DNA of 64,000 nt from Pelobacter seleniigenes DSM 18267 (GTDB lineage: Bacteria > Desulfobacterota > Desulfuromonadia > Desulfuromonadales > Geopsychrobacteraceae). How positions within the stretch are numbered: the first letter of the stretch is position 1; each line of letters starts with the position of its first letter. Below the pieces are notes generated by a model. The model ran no database searches, was not told where the DNA came from, and was given only the letters and a program-made list of their open reading frames with translations. The DNA lies in NCBI RefSeq assembly GCF_000711225.1, contig NZ_JOMG01000002.1, forward strand, positions 2,988,501 to 3,052,500, read 5' to 3'. Of the stretch, positions 36,670 through 45,239 are shown piece by piece. Position numbers and translations under genes: made by a program.

Positions 36670-38136
36670 TCAGGAGTTGACTTCGCCAATGCACATATAT
36701 TTGATGGCCAGATAGTCTTCAAGGCCGTATTTACTTCCCTCCCGGCCGAATCCGGATTCCTTGACCCCGCCGAAGGGGGCGACGGTTGTGGAAATCAAAC
36801 CGGTATTGACTCCGACAATGCCGTATTCGAGAGCTTCGCCAACTCGCCAGGAGCGGGCCAGGTCGCGGGTATAGAAGTAAGAGGCCAGGCCGAATTCCGT
36901 AGCGTTGGCGAGCCGGATCGCTTCTTCCTCGGTTTTAAATTTGAACAGCGGCGCGACCGGTCCGAAGGTCTCTTCGCCAGCAATGAGCATGTCCGGGTTG
37001 GCATCGGTCAACACCGTCGGCTCAAAGAATTGTCCGCCCAGGGCATGGCGCTTGCCGCCGGTGAGCAGGTGGGCCCCTTTCTTGACCGCGTCGGCGATAT
37101 GCTGCTCGACGGTTTCAACCGCATGCATATCGATCAGCGGCCCCAGTTCGCTCCCGTCCTCAAAACCGTTGCCGACTTTCATCTTCAGGACCGCAGTGAC
37201 CAGTTTGTCGGCAAAAGCCTGGTAGACGCCTTCCTGAACCAGAAAGCGATTGGTGCAGACGCAGGTCTGGCCGTTGTTGCGGTATTTGGATGCGATGGCC
37301 CCGGCCACGGCGGCATCCAGGTCGGCATCGTCAAAGACGATGAACGGGGCATTGCCGCCCAGTTCCATGGAGACCTTTTTGACCGTTCCGGCGCATGCGG
37401 CAATCAGTTGTTTGCCGACTTCGGTCGAACCCGTGAAGGTCAGTTTGCGTACCAGCGGATTGGCGGTCAGTTCACCGCCGATGGCTGCCGAGGAGCCGGT
37501 GACGACGCTGAAAACCCCGGCCGGAATGCCGGCGCGCCGGGCCAGTTCGGCCAGGGCCAGGGCCGAATAAGGGGTGGCGCTGGCCGGTTTGACCACCATG
37601 GTGCAACCGACGGCCAGGGCCGGCGCTGCTTTGCGGGTGATCATCGCAGCCGGGAAGTTCCAGGGCGTAATGGCTGCACAGACGCCGATCGGCTCTTTGA
37701 GGACCATGATTCTTTTGTCAGCCTGATGGGGCGGGATGATATCGCCATAGACCCGCTTGCCCTCCTCGGCAAACCATTCGATGAAGGACGCGGCATAAGC
37801 GATCTCCCCACTGGCTTCGGCAACCGGTTTGCCCTGTTCTGCGGTCATGATTTTAGCCAGGTCCTGTTGATTTTCCAGCAGCAGTTCAAACCAGCGGCGC
37901 AGTTTTCCGCAGCGTTCCTGTGCGGTCAATGCCCGCCAGTCCGGCAGGGCTCGGGCCGCCGCTGCTATCGCCCGCTGGGTCTCCGCAGCGCCCAGTTTGG
38001 GAACGGTTCCCAGCTGTTCTCCGCTGGCCGGATCGGTCACGGTCAGGGTCGCTCCGCTGTCCGCGTCAATCCATTGCCCGTCGACAAAACATTGCTTTTT
38101 CCAAAGGGTTGGATCTGTTAATCGGTTATCTAACAT
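36670..38136 (-). CDS. gabD: NAD(P)-dependent succinate-semialdehyde dehydrogenase
   Basis: 488 residues. Aldehyde dehydrogenase superfamily with GabD signatures: ITPWNFPAAMITRKAAPALAVGC, the Glu motif MELGGNAPFIVFDDAD, catalytic Cys in NNGQTCVCTNRF, and PFGGVKESGFGREG. It oxidises succinate semialdehyde to succinate. ATG with GGGAGA upstream. The two small genes just upstream on the same strand may share its transcript. No GABA aminotransferase is nearby, so glutarate or another semialdehyde is possible. Confidence 0.92.
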   Translation of the reverse strand: MLDNRLTDPTLWKKQCFVDGQWIDADSGATLTVTDPASGEQLGTVPKLGAAETQRAIAAAARALPDWRALTAQERCGKLRRWFELLLENQQDLAKIMTAEQGKPVAEASGEIAYAASFIEWFAEEGKRVYGDIIPPHQADKRIMVLKEPIGVCAAITPWNFPAAMITRKAAPALAVGCTMVVKPASATPYSALALAELARRAGIPAGVFSVVTGSSAAIGGELTANPLVRKLTFTGSTEVGKQLIAACAGTVKKVSMELGGNAPFIVFDDADLDAAVAGAIASKYRNNGQTCVCTNRFLVQEGVYQAFADKLVTAVLKMKVGNGFEDGSELGPLIDMHAVETVEQHIADAVKKGAHLLTGGKRHALGGQFFEPTVLTDANPDMLIAGEETFGPVAPLFKFKTEEEAIRLANATEFGLASYFYTRDLARSWRVGEALEYGIVGVNTGLISTTVAPFGGVKESGFGREGSKYGLEDYLAIKYMCIGEVNS

Positions 38137-38217
38137 CAGTTCATCTCCCGGTTAAGAATTCAGGCTGGTTATCGGTAACGCTCTGCTGCTTGCCAGAGCG
38201 GCGTTGCTGCACGTCGC

Positions 38218-38598
38218 TCAGGATTCCGGCCAGCCCTGGTAGTTGACCATCAGTTCGGCAAGAATTTCCGCCTGCTCATGATCAAGATTATAGGTCAGAC
38301 CGCATACGGATTTTTGGCAATCGATCTTTCTGGCCAGGTCTTCTCCCCAGTCCGGGTTATAAAAGCTGACCATGGCACTGATAAACTGTTCCTCCCCGCC
38401 GCTCATAGAGACAATCTCTTTCTCGATCCGGGTCCTTACCGGCCGCAAGTCATCTTTGTGCTGAGCCGTCGCCGGTGTTTTGGGGCCGAACAGATGCCTG
38501 CCGAGAAGATCGACGCCACGTTTCCAGGCAGCAAAGAAGCGCTTCTCCTTTTCTTCGGTTTGAATCAGCACGTTCAGGATATTGTCTTTTCCGACCAT
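38218..38598 (-). CDS. Conserved-looking hypothetical protein, 126 aa
   Basis: No family recognised. Mostly charged helices (EEKEKRFFAAWKRGVDLLGRHLFG; RPVRTRIEKEIVSM), one CQKSVCG pair and a helical C-terminus (LDHEQAEILAELMVNYQGW). ATG preceded by GAGGAA at tight spacing. It lies 25 bp after a SpoIIAA-like gene and 81 bp before gabD on the same strand. Confidence 0.65.
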   Translation of the reverse strand: MVGKDNILNVLIQTEEKEKRFFAAWKRGVDLLGRHLFGPKTPATAQHKDDLRPVRTRIEKEIVSMSGGEEQFISAMVSFYNPDWGEDLARKIDCQKSVCGLTYNLDHEQAEILAELMVNYQGWPES

Positions 38599-38623
38599 GT
38601 TCCTCGCAACGGAAACCCTGCAA

Positions 38624-38980
38624 TTATTCGGTGAGCCAGGCCCAGGCCTGTTCCACCCGGCCTTCCGGGAAACAGCGGCAGCTGGTCAAGCTCAGCCCGG
38701 CAAAAATCCGTACGCTCCATTGTTCTACGCGACTCCCACCGACCAGAGCCAGGCGGTGAATGTCATTGAGGTGTTTGACGTCAAATTTGAGGTCCTCCCA
38801 CAGACTGCCCAGGTCCGCGTAAGGAAAAGCCTGCAGGTCGATCAATATGCTGATTTTCCCTGCTTCGGAGATCGTTCCTTCGAGCTCATCGGCAATCTGT
38901 TCGGCTTCGGTCCGGGTCAAGGGGGTGGTAATACGATACGCGACGGCGCCCGGGGCGCCTTTGTTCAAGCGTTCATACAC
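38624..38980 (-). CDS. SpoIIAA-like (STAS-related) protein
   Basis: 118 residues from GTG 38980, chosen for its CGGAGGA ribosome-binding site; the open frame reaches 39229, but the added part is Pro/Gln/Cys-rich and unsupported. ITTPLTRTEAEQIADELEGTI, ISILIDLQAFPYADLGSLWEDLKFDVKHLNDIHRLALVGG and CFPEGRVEQAWAWL match the SpoIIAA-like family of about 120 residues. The usual role is unclear (lipid-binding or anti-anti-sigma-like fold). Cytoplasmic. Confidence 0.8.
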   Translation of the reverse strand: MYERLNKGAPGAVAYRITTPLTRTEAEQIADELEGTISEAGKISILIDLQAFPYADLGSLWEDLKFDVKHLNDIHRLALVGGSRVEQWSVRIFAGLSLTSCRCFPEGRVEQAWAWLTE

Positions 38981-39362
38981 GGGTTTGTCCTCCGGTGTCT
39001 TTTCGTCCGGTTGTTGCGCGCCTGACTGCGGACCGCCCCGTCTATTAGCGGCTTTACCCAGCTCGGTCGGGGACTGTTTGGGGCACAGGCAGCAGCTTTG
39101 CAGCGCGACGTGCTGGAGCCGATCAGCTGGGCACCGATTTTTTAATTCTATCATCTCTGGCTCGGATAGCAGCCGTGGAGCTGATCTTTTCCCGCCGGCG
39201 AAGGCTGTGCGGAGGGGGGCAAACGCCACCGGAAGGTTTTCAGGCTCCTTTCATGGTAAAATGAAAAGCACATTCAGCCACCGCATGTCCGCTCAAGACC
39301 TGATCCCGGGCCGCGGACCACCGCGGGTATGAATCGACAACGCAGTACTGCAGGACATCAGC
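38981..39362. other. Gap between SpoIIAA-like gene and antiporter
   Basis: No gene with a ribosome-binding site. A minus-strand frame continues from the SpoIIAA-like gene but looks non-coding. The sequence should hold divergent promoters; no convincing -35/-10 pair or repeat was identified. Confidence 0.4.
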
Positions 39363-40598
39363 ATGAATTTTTTTCAGATTTCAGCCGTTCTGATCGTGAT
39401 GACAGCCTTGTTCAGTTATTTGAATTATCGCCGTCTGCACCTGCCGACAACCATCGGCGTCATGTTGATCTCCCTGCTCATGTCGCTGGGTCTTATCTTG
39501 CTCTCCTCCTTCGGGTTGAATCTGGACAATCAGGCCGCGCAGATGTTGCAGCGGATCGATTTCGATGAAACATTGCTGCACGGCATGCTGGCCTTTTTAT
39601 TGTTTGCCGGGGCATTGCCCCTTGATTTGGGGGACCTGACCAAGCAACGATGGATTATTGCCGCGCTGGCCACCGCCGGTGTGCTGACCTCCACCTTTAT
39701 CGTTGGCGGGCTGTCCTGGCTGGTGTTGACCGGGCTGGGCGTGGCCATGCCGTTTTTGTCCTGTCTGTTATTCGGGGCTCTGATTTCCCCGACTGACCCG
39801 GTTGCGGTCCTGGGTCTGATCCGGCGGCTCGGTCTGCCGCATGATCTGGAATCCAAAATTGTCGGCGAATCGCTGTTCAATGACGGTTTCGGGGTGGTGG
39901 TGTTCACGGTTCTGCTGGCTTTGAGCAAGGGAGAACAGCCGCTGTCAGTCCCTGATGTTGGCATCTTGTTTGTGCAGGAGACCGCGGGCGGCCTCCTGTT
40001 CGGCCTGGCGGTGGGCCTGTTGACCTATGCCATGCTGAAAAAGGTGGATAATTATCAGGTTGAAATTCTCCTGACCTTGGCCATGGTCATGGGCGGCTAT
40101 TCTTTGGCTGATACCCTCCATATTTCTGGCCCTCTCGCGGTCGTCATCGCCGGATTGTTGATCGGCAGTCACGGCCGCTCTTTCGCCATGTCGGAGACGA
40201 CCAGGAAAAACCTCGATACGTTCTGGGAACTGGTCGATGAAATTCTCAACGGGGTGCTGTTTGTCCTGATTGGTCTTGAGATCCTGGTCATCCCGGTCAG
40301 CGTGATCCATCTGCTGGCCGGACTGGCAGTTATTCCGGTGGCGTTTCTGGCCCGCTGGATCAGTGCCGGTGGCGTGCTCCATTTGTTGCGCTGGAAATAC
40401 CCGGTTCCTGCCGGCACCGTGACCCTGATCACCTGGGGTGGACTGCGGGGAGGGATTTCAGTGGCTATGGCTCTCTCGCTCCCTCATGGACCGGCCCGAC
40501 AGATTATTATCGTGATGACCTATGTGATTGTGGTCTTCTCCATTCTGGTGCAGGGGTTGACGCTGGAAAGAGTGGCGCGCAGAGTTATTCGTTCATAA
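39363..40598 (+). CDS. CPA1-family sodium/proton antiporter (NhaP-like)
   Basis: 411 residues, AGGA eight bases before the ATG. About 12 hydrophobic segments. CPA1 ion-site motifs: SPTDPVAVLGLIRRLGLP and VGESLFNDGFGVVVF (the Asn-Asp pair), and a C-terminal TWGGLRGGISVAMALSLP. Inner-membrane Na+/H+ (or K+/H+) exchange. It has no long cytoplasmic regulatory tail. Confidence 0.93.
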   Translation: MNFFQISAVLIVMTALFSYLNYRRLHLPTTIGVMLISLLMSLGLILLSSFGLNLDNQAAQMLQRIDFDETLLHGMLAFLLFAGALPLDLGDLTKQRWIIAALATAGVLTSTFIVGGLSWLVLTGLGVAMPFLSCLLFGALISPTDPVAVLGLIRRLGLPHDLESKIVGESLFNDGFGVVVFTVLLALSKGEQPLSVPDVGILFVQETAGGLLFGLAVGLLTYAMLKKVDNYQVEILLTLAMVMGGYSLADTLHISGPLAVVIAGLLIGSHGRSFAMSETTRKNLDTFWELVDEILNGVLFVLIGLEILVIPVSVIHLLAGLAVIPVAFLARWISAGGVLHLLRWKYPVPAGTVTLITWGGLRGGISVAMALSLPHGPARQIIIVMTYVIVVFSILVQGLTLERVARRVIRS

Positions 40599-40629
40599 AC
40601 CGAACATCAATTTTAGTAAAGGGGCTCTT

Positions 40630-41067
40630 GTGAAGATGAAAAAGATTGCCGTTGCTGCCGATCATGCCGGATTTCACTTGAAGACCGCAGTGCTGCTCCA
40701 CCTGCAAAATTTGGGCTATGGCGTGGAGGATTTCGGGACTGACAGCGAGGTGCCGGTGGATTACCCGGATTTCATGCGCCCGGCGGCGCAGAGTGTAGCA
40801 ACGGGGCAAAATGACCTGGGCATTGTTATCGGCGGGAGCGGCAACGGCGAGGCCATGGTGGCCAATAAGGTTCCCGGGGTGCGCTGTGCGCTATGCTGGA
40901 ATGAGAAAAGCGCCCGCCTTGCCAAAGAACATAACAATGCCAATATGATCGCTATCGGCGCCCGCATGGTCAGCGTGCAGGAGGGGTTGTGGATCGTTGA
41001 TACCTGGCTGCAGGCGCAATTTCAGGGAGAGCGTCATCAGCGCAGGATCGAAAAGATCGAGGGCTGA
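40630..41067 (+). CDS. rpiB: Ribose-5-phosphate isomerase B
   Basis: 145 residues; GTG 40630 or ATG 40636 are both possible, with GGGG upstream. RpiB motifs: VAADHAGFHLKTAV, YPDFMRPAAQSVA and EHNNANMIAIGARMVS. The active-site loop reads GSGNGEAMVANK, the actinobacterial-type form with Glu as base in place of the enteric Cys form. Interconverts ribose-5-P and ribulose-5-P in the pentose phosphate pathway. Confidence 0.93.
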   Translation: MKMKKIAVAADHAGFHLKTAVLLHLQNLGYGVEDFGTDSEVPVDYPDFMRPAAQSVATGQNDLGIVIGGSGNGEAMVANKVPGVRCALCWNEKSARLAKEHNNANMIAIGARMVSVQEGLWIVDTWLQAQFQGERHQRRIEKIEG

Positions 41068-41097
41068 ATTTGCCGGAGCCCGGGCGTTCAGCCGTTT
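41062..41097. terminator. Terminator shared by convergent genes
   Basis: GGCTGAA and TTCAGCC pair around an 18-base GC-rich loop, followed on the plus strand by GTTTTT. The arms include the stop codons of rpiB and of the convergent regulator. Confidence 0.55.
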
Positions 41098-42506
41098 TTC
41101 CGCTTTAATCTTTGCCCCAGAGCCTGTCTGGTGATACCGAGTCGGTGTGCAGCCATGGTCAGATTCCCCCGGCTGCGTTTCAAGGCTTCTGCGATCAGTT
41201 GTTCCGTACCTTCTTTTAAGGTCGGCAGCTCGTCCGGGAAATGGATGCGGGTTTCGTCGTCCGGTGCCGACTGAACTTCCGTCTTTTGCTGCTGCAGGTT
41301 CGTTTCTTCGGAGATTGCCCCCTGTATTGGGTGCAGAGTTAGAGGGCCGAATTGATGGCGGCTGACCGCGTCATAAACCATGCCCCGTAATTCCCGGATA
41401 TTCCCCGGAAAAGAATATCCTGCGCAGGCCGCGGCAAGAGTTTCCGGCAATGGTGGTATTTTTTTGCCGAGTTTGTCCGCGGCTTCATGGGCGAAATGAG
41501 CAATCAGCAGCGGCAGGTCGTCGATTCTGTCCCGTAATGGCGGAATGATGATCTGATGAGTCTGCAGGCGATAATAAAGATCTTTGCGAAATCCTTTCGC
41601 AGCTATTTTTTGGTTCAAATCGGTGTTGGTCGAAAAAACGAACCGGGCCTGGCAGTATTTGGGTCTGTCACTCCCCAGGGGAAAATACTCACCTTCCTGG
41701 ATCAGCCGCAGCAATTTGATCTGTGACGGCAGGCTCAAGTCGCCGATCTCATCAAAAAACAGGGTTCCTCTGCCCGCTTTTTCTATCACTCCGGCCCGTT
41801 CTGCTTCTGCGCCGGTAAAGCTGCCCCGGACATGACCGAAGAGGGTGTCGGAAAAAACCGCATCATCCAGTCCGGCAACATTAATGGCAACCCAGGGTTG
41901 CTCAGGGCGACTGACGGCATGCACCGCGCGGGCGGCCAGCTCTTTGCCGACTCCGCTTTCGCCGCTGATAAGGACCGGTTCCGAACTGCTGCCGGTCGCT
42001 TCTATATAGCTGAAAATATTTTGCATTCTCTGGTTGCGGGTGATGATCTGACGAAAAGCCTGCGGCGAGTGGAGCGCCGGCTCCAGCAGGTTCGATTTCA
42101 GGTTATCAAGCTCATGTCTGAGTTCGCTGGCGGCTAATGCCTGTTTAATTCGTGAAATGAGCCGTTCCGGGTCGTCAGTCTTGACAAAATAATCAAGGGC
42201 GCCGGCTTTGATGCAGCTGACCGCTGCTTCCACCTGGTCCAGGCCGGTGACAATAATGACCGGTATCTCCGGGTGGTTTTCAACCAGATGGGAAAGTAAG
42301 GCATATCCCGAAATGTGGGGCATGATCAAGTCCAGGACGACCAGGCTGAAGGTCTTTTTTCCGATCAGCTCAAGGACTTGGCGGCTGTCGGTGCAGCAGA
42401 CCGTATGGTCTATCTTGCCATCCTGCAGCAAAGCCTGCAGGACCCGAAGATAGCCCGGTTCGTCATCAACCAGTAAGACCGGGTTGGCTGGATAATTCCC
42501 GTTCAT
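41088..42506 (-). CDS. NtrC-family sigma-54 enhancer-binding response regulator
   Basis: 472 residues from ATG 42506 (GGAGAG upstream; a TTG one codon earlier is less likely). Receiver with Asp59 in VVLDLIMPHISG. AAA+ domain with Walker A GESGVGKE (~182-189), the sigma-54 contact loop as GSFTGAEAERAG (~228; Ser where most have Ala), and Walker B LFFDEIGDL (~249-257). Fis-type helix-turn-helix at the C-terminus (EALKRSRGNLTMAAHRLGITRQALGQRL). It is divergent from a near-consensus sigma-54 promoter at 42943 and is the obvious candidate activator of that signalling operon. Confidence 0.94.
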   Translation of the reverse strand: MNGNYPANPVLLVDDEPGYLRVLQALLQDGKIDHTVCCTDSRQVLELIGKKTFSLVVLDLIMPHISGYALLSHLVENHPEIPVIIVTGLDQVEAAVSCIKAGALDYFVKTDDPERLISRIKQALAASELRHELDNLKSNLLEPALHSPQAFRQIITRNQRMQNIFSYIEATGSSSEPVLISGESGVGKELAARAVHAVSRPEQPWVAINVAGLDDAVFSDTLFGHVRGSFTGAEAERAGVIEKAGRGTLFFDEIGDLSLPSQIKLLRLIQEGEYFPLGSDRPKYCQARFVFSTNTDLNQKIAAKGFRKDLYYRLQTHQIIIPPLRDRIDDLPLLIAHFAHEAADKLGKKIPPLPETLAAACAGYSFPGNIRELRGMVYDAVSRHQFGPLTLHPIQGAISEETNLQQQKTEVQSAPDDETRIHFPDELPTLKEGTEQLIAEALKRSRGNLTMAAHRLGITRQALGQRLKRKNG

Positions 42507-42764
42507 CAACTCTCCTCTTCAGCAAATCCGTTTGCTCTGCAGGGCGCCGTTCCGCCGGTCAGTGAATTTTTCAAGCAGGGTGTTCTTTGGGGGGCAGGAC
42601 GGGCAGGCTGAAGACGAAGGCTGTGGAAATCACCGAGCAGGAGAGCCGAGCTTCTCATATTCCCCCCAATAATACATATAAAGATATCATATATTTGTAG
42701 TCGTTCCAAGAACAGTTCTTTGCGCAATTGGGGCGTTCGTCAGCGGGATTGCGGTTGCTGCCGG

Positions 42765-42780
42765 TGCAAGATCCCTTGCA
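42765..42780. promoter_or_regulatory. Candidate upstream activator site
   Basis: TGCAAG-ATCC-CTTGCA, a perfect 6-bp inverted repeat about 165 bp upstream of the sigma-54 promoter, a distance typical for enhancer sites. Only one copy is seen. Confidence 0.35.
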
Positions 42781-42942
42781 GGGGAAAGATTTCTTTCTCT
42801 TTTTGATAAAGTCAATAAAACTAGGGAAATAAGGATTTTTGTCAGCGAGGAGCCGCAATTTTCGGAGAGGCGGCTGGGAGGGAGCGGCAAATTGAGAAAA
42901 TATAATTAGCTGATATTGTAGACTTTTGGTGGACTCTTGATG

Positions 42943-42959
42943 TGGCATCTTCATTGCAT
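42943..42959 (+). promoter_or_regulatory. Sigma-54 (-24/-12) promoter
   Basis: TGGCAT-CTTCA-TTGCAT matches the TGGCAC-N5-TTGCW consensus with the invariant GG and GC at the right spacing. Transcription would start near 42969. That rules out the ATG/TTG starts at 42959-42965 for the downstream gene and supports ATG 43013. Confidence 0.8.
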
Positions 42960-43012
42960 TGGAAATGACTAAATTTTTACACTGGCAGACCTGCCGGCAG
43001 GGGGCTGTTTTA

Positions 43013-45196
43013 ATGACCAAGACAAGCAACAGGCTTTTTTCTGAACCGCAGATCCTTTTTGATTGTGAAAATCATCGTGAATGGCTCGCTTTTGCCAAGC
43101 AGATCATCGCCACCAGTCCAATGCCCACCTTTGTTATCGATGGGCAACAGCGGCTACTTCTTTGGAATAGTGCCTGCGCACAACTGACCGGTTTACAACA
43201 AGAGCAGGTGCCTGCCGCCGTTGAGGCGGTGGGGCAAGACGATACTTTGAGTCCTGTCCGCGATCTTGTTTACGGGGGGCTGCCGACAGTTCCGGTCTCG
43301 CGCCGGGATTGGGTCAATGATCTTGCCTGTCGGAATCTCATCAATGGCTGGTTTACAGGTTTGAACGGCAAGGATCGCTATCTTGTCATCCATACCGATC
43401 CGGTCTTTCTCGACAACGGCTCTTTGTGGGGGTATGTGCGCAGGGTTGACGAGCTGACCGAGGCTATTGAAAGCCGTAAGCTGGTGGAAAAAAGTCGTTT
43501 CGATAAAACGACCGGTCTCCCTGACCGCAGCGTCCTTGCCGGTCGGCTGGGTCAGTCGATCCTGCGGGCGGCACAGGACTATGCACTGGTCGCCCTGTAT
43601 CATATGAAAATCGTTCCTTACAAAACATCTGCCCAGGCGTTGTCTGATCAGGAGCTCTGCTCATTCTTGCAGATTATCTCGGAAAAACTGAAGTATGAGG
43701 TCCGGGCGATCGATATGATCGCCTATAACGGCCATTTTCAGTTTATCATTGCAGCCGCCAATTTTGCCCGCCAGGACCAGGTTGTCGATCTGGCGAATCG
43801 GCTGCAGACGGCTGTTTCCAAGCCCATTCCGCTGGCAGGGGTGACTTGTTCCGTGGCTTGTAAGGTCGGCATCAGCGTTTTTCCTGAAGACGGTGGCGAC
43901 GCAACAACGCTGCTGGAAAAGGCAGAAAAGGCTCTTGGAGAAATAAAATATTCTCCGGGCGGGGCCTTGAATTTCTTCAATCAGCACCTCAATGCCCAGT
44001 ACACGGAACGTTTCACCATGCAGTTGCAATTAAGTCATGCGCTGCAGCGAAATGAGTTCAGCCTGCATTATCAGCCCAAGGCGTGTCTGCGGACCGGATG
44101 GATGACCGGGGTTGAGGTCCTGTTGCGCTGGACCAACCAGCTTCTCGGGGCGGTGAGTCCCGCGCTGTTCATCCCTGTTGCGGAACGGATGGATCTTATT
44201 GATGAGCTTGGCAAGTGGGTCATTTCCACCGCTTGTGCGCAATATGCTGCCTGGCAGAAAGCAGGGCTGACCCCGCCGCCGATGGCCATCAATGTGTCCG
44301 GGCAGCAGCTCAAAGATTCATCGTTCTGCCAATTCATCCAGGATGTGCTGCGGCGCACCGGCATCGACAGCGCGGCTCTTGAACTGGAAGTGACGGAAAC
44401 CGCCGTGATCGGAGACCTTGATGCCGCGATCAAAATTCTCGGGGAACTCAAGCAGATGGGCGTGACAATTTCGCTGGATGATTTCGGCACCGGCTATTCC
44501 AGCCTCAGCTATCTCAGGCAGCTGCCTATTGATAAAATCAAAATTGATCGTTCATTTATTCAGGATGTAACCTGCGACCCCAGCAGTAACGAAATAACCA
44601 AAGCGGCAACAGCCATTGCCCATGCACTGAACCTGAAGGTGATCGCCGAAGGGGTGGAAGATAAGGACCAGCTGAAATACCTGCAACGCTTGGGATGCGA
44701 TGAGATCCAGGGTTTTTTGTACTCACGGCCGGTTCCGGGGGCTGAGCTGGAGAGCTTTTTGCGCAATCCGCGCCATCTGAATGTCGGACAATATCAAGCG
44801 GGGGAACGGCGGGTTTTGATTGTTGATGATGAACCGTCTATTTTGAATAGCCTGGGGCGCGAACTGAGTCTGAGCGGCTGTGAAGTGGAAACAGCATTGG
44901 ATGCGGAACAGGGGCTGTCCATTCTTGCGCAAAGACCCGTTGCGGTGGTGATCTCGGATTATCAGCTGCCGGGACTCAATGGGGTGGATTTTCTGGAGCG
45001 GGTCAAAAAGATCTATCCGAAGATTGTCAGGATTGCGCTTTCCGGCGGTCTCAATTTCAATATGATAACGGAAAACGTGAACCGTGGAGCGATCTTTAAA
45101 TTTATTGCCAAGCCTTGGGACAGAGAGGTCCTGCAGGAGACTTTGGAAGAAGGGTTCAAGAAATATAAGAAAAATCTCCATATTGAAGTCTGTTAA
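43013..45196 (+). CDS. PAS - degenerate GGDEF - EAL - receiver protein (c-di-GMP phosphodiesterase)
   Basis: 727 residues from ATG 43013. PAS near the N-terminus (IATSPMPTFVIDGQQRLLLWNSACAQLTG). A diguanylate-cyclase-like domain starts at TTGLPDRSVLAGRL, but its signature is YNGHF in place of GGDEF, so it is probably inactive or a GTP-binding regulator. The EAL domain looks active: EVLLRW, NVSGQQL, LEVTETAVIGD, SLDDFGTGYSSL, KIKIDRSFI, VIAEGVE, QGFLYSRP. A C-terminal receiver (LIVDDEPSILNSLGREL, VVISDYQLPGLNGVDF, KPWDRE) is unusual in that position and links hydrolysis to phosphorylation. First gene of the sigma-54 operon. Confidence 0.92.
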   Translation: MTKTSNRLFSEPQILFDCENHREWLAFAKQIIATSPMPTFVIDGQQRLLLWNSACAQLTGLQQEQVPAAVEAVGQDDTLSPVRDLVYGGLPTVPVSRRDWVNDLACRNLINGWFTGLNGKDRYLVIHTDPVFLDNGSLWGYVRRVDELTEAIESRKLVEKSRFDKTTGLPDRSVLAGRLGQSILRAAQDYALVALYHMKIVPYKTSAQALSDQELCSFLQIISEKLKYEVRAIDMIAYNGHFQFIIAAANFARQDQVVDLANRLQTAVSKPIPLAGVTCSVACKVGISVFPEDGGDATTLLEKAEKALGEIKYSPGGALNFFNQHLNAQYTERFTMQLQLSHALQRNEFSLHYQPKACLRTGWMTGVEVLLRWTNQLLGAVSPALFIPVAERMDLIDELGKWVISTACAQYAAWQKAGLTPPPMAINVSGQQLKDSSFCQFIQDVLRRTGIDSAALELEVTETAVIGDLDAAIKILGELKQMGVTISLDDFGTGYSSLSYLRQLPIDKIKIDRSFIQDVTCDPSSNEITKAATAIAHALNLKVIAEGVEDKDQLKYLQRLGCDEIQGFLYSRPVPGAELESFLRNPRHLNVGQYQAGERRVLIVDDEPSILNSLGRELSLSGCEVETALDAEQGLSILAQRPVAVVISDYQLPGLNGVDFLERVKKIYPKIVRIALSGGLNFNMITENVNRGAIFKFIAKPWDREVLQETLEEGFKKYKKNLHIEVC

Positions 45197-45239
45197 TATA
45201 TAATGGTTTTCTCCGCTGGCTGTTTCTACAGGTGAGGAT

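Noticed and set aside
37030-38121. 363-aa plus-strand frame opposite gabD
   Set aside because: Antisense shadow; gabD has all aldehyde dehydrogenase motifs.
39155-39229. Longer start for the SpoIIAA-like protein
   Set aside because: The added segment is Pro/Gln/Cys-rich and lacks a ribosome-binding site; GTG 38980 has GGAGGA and gives the family length.
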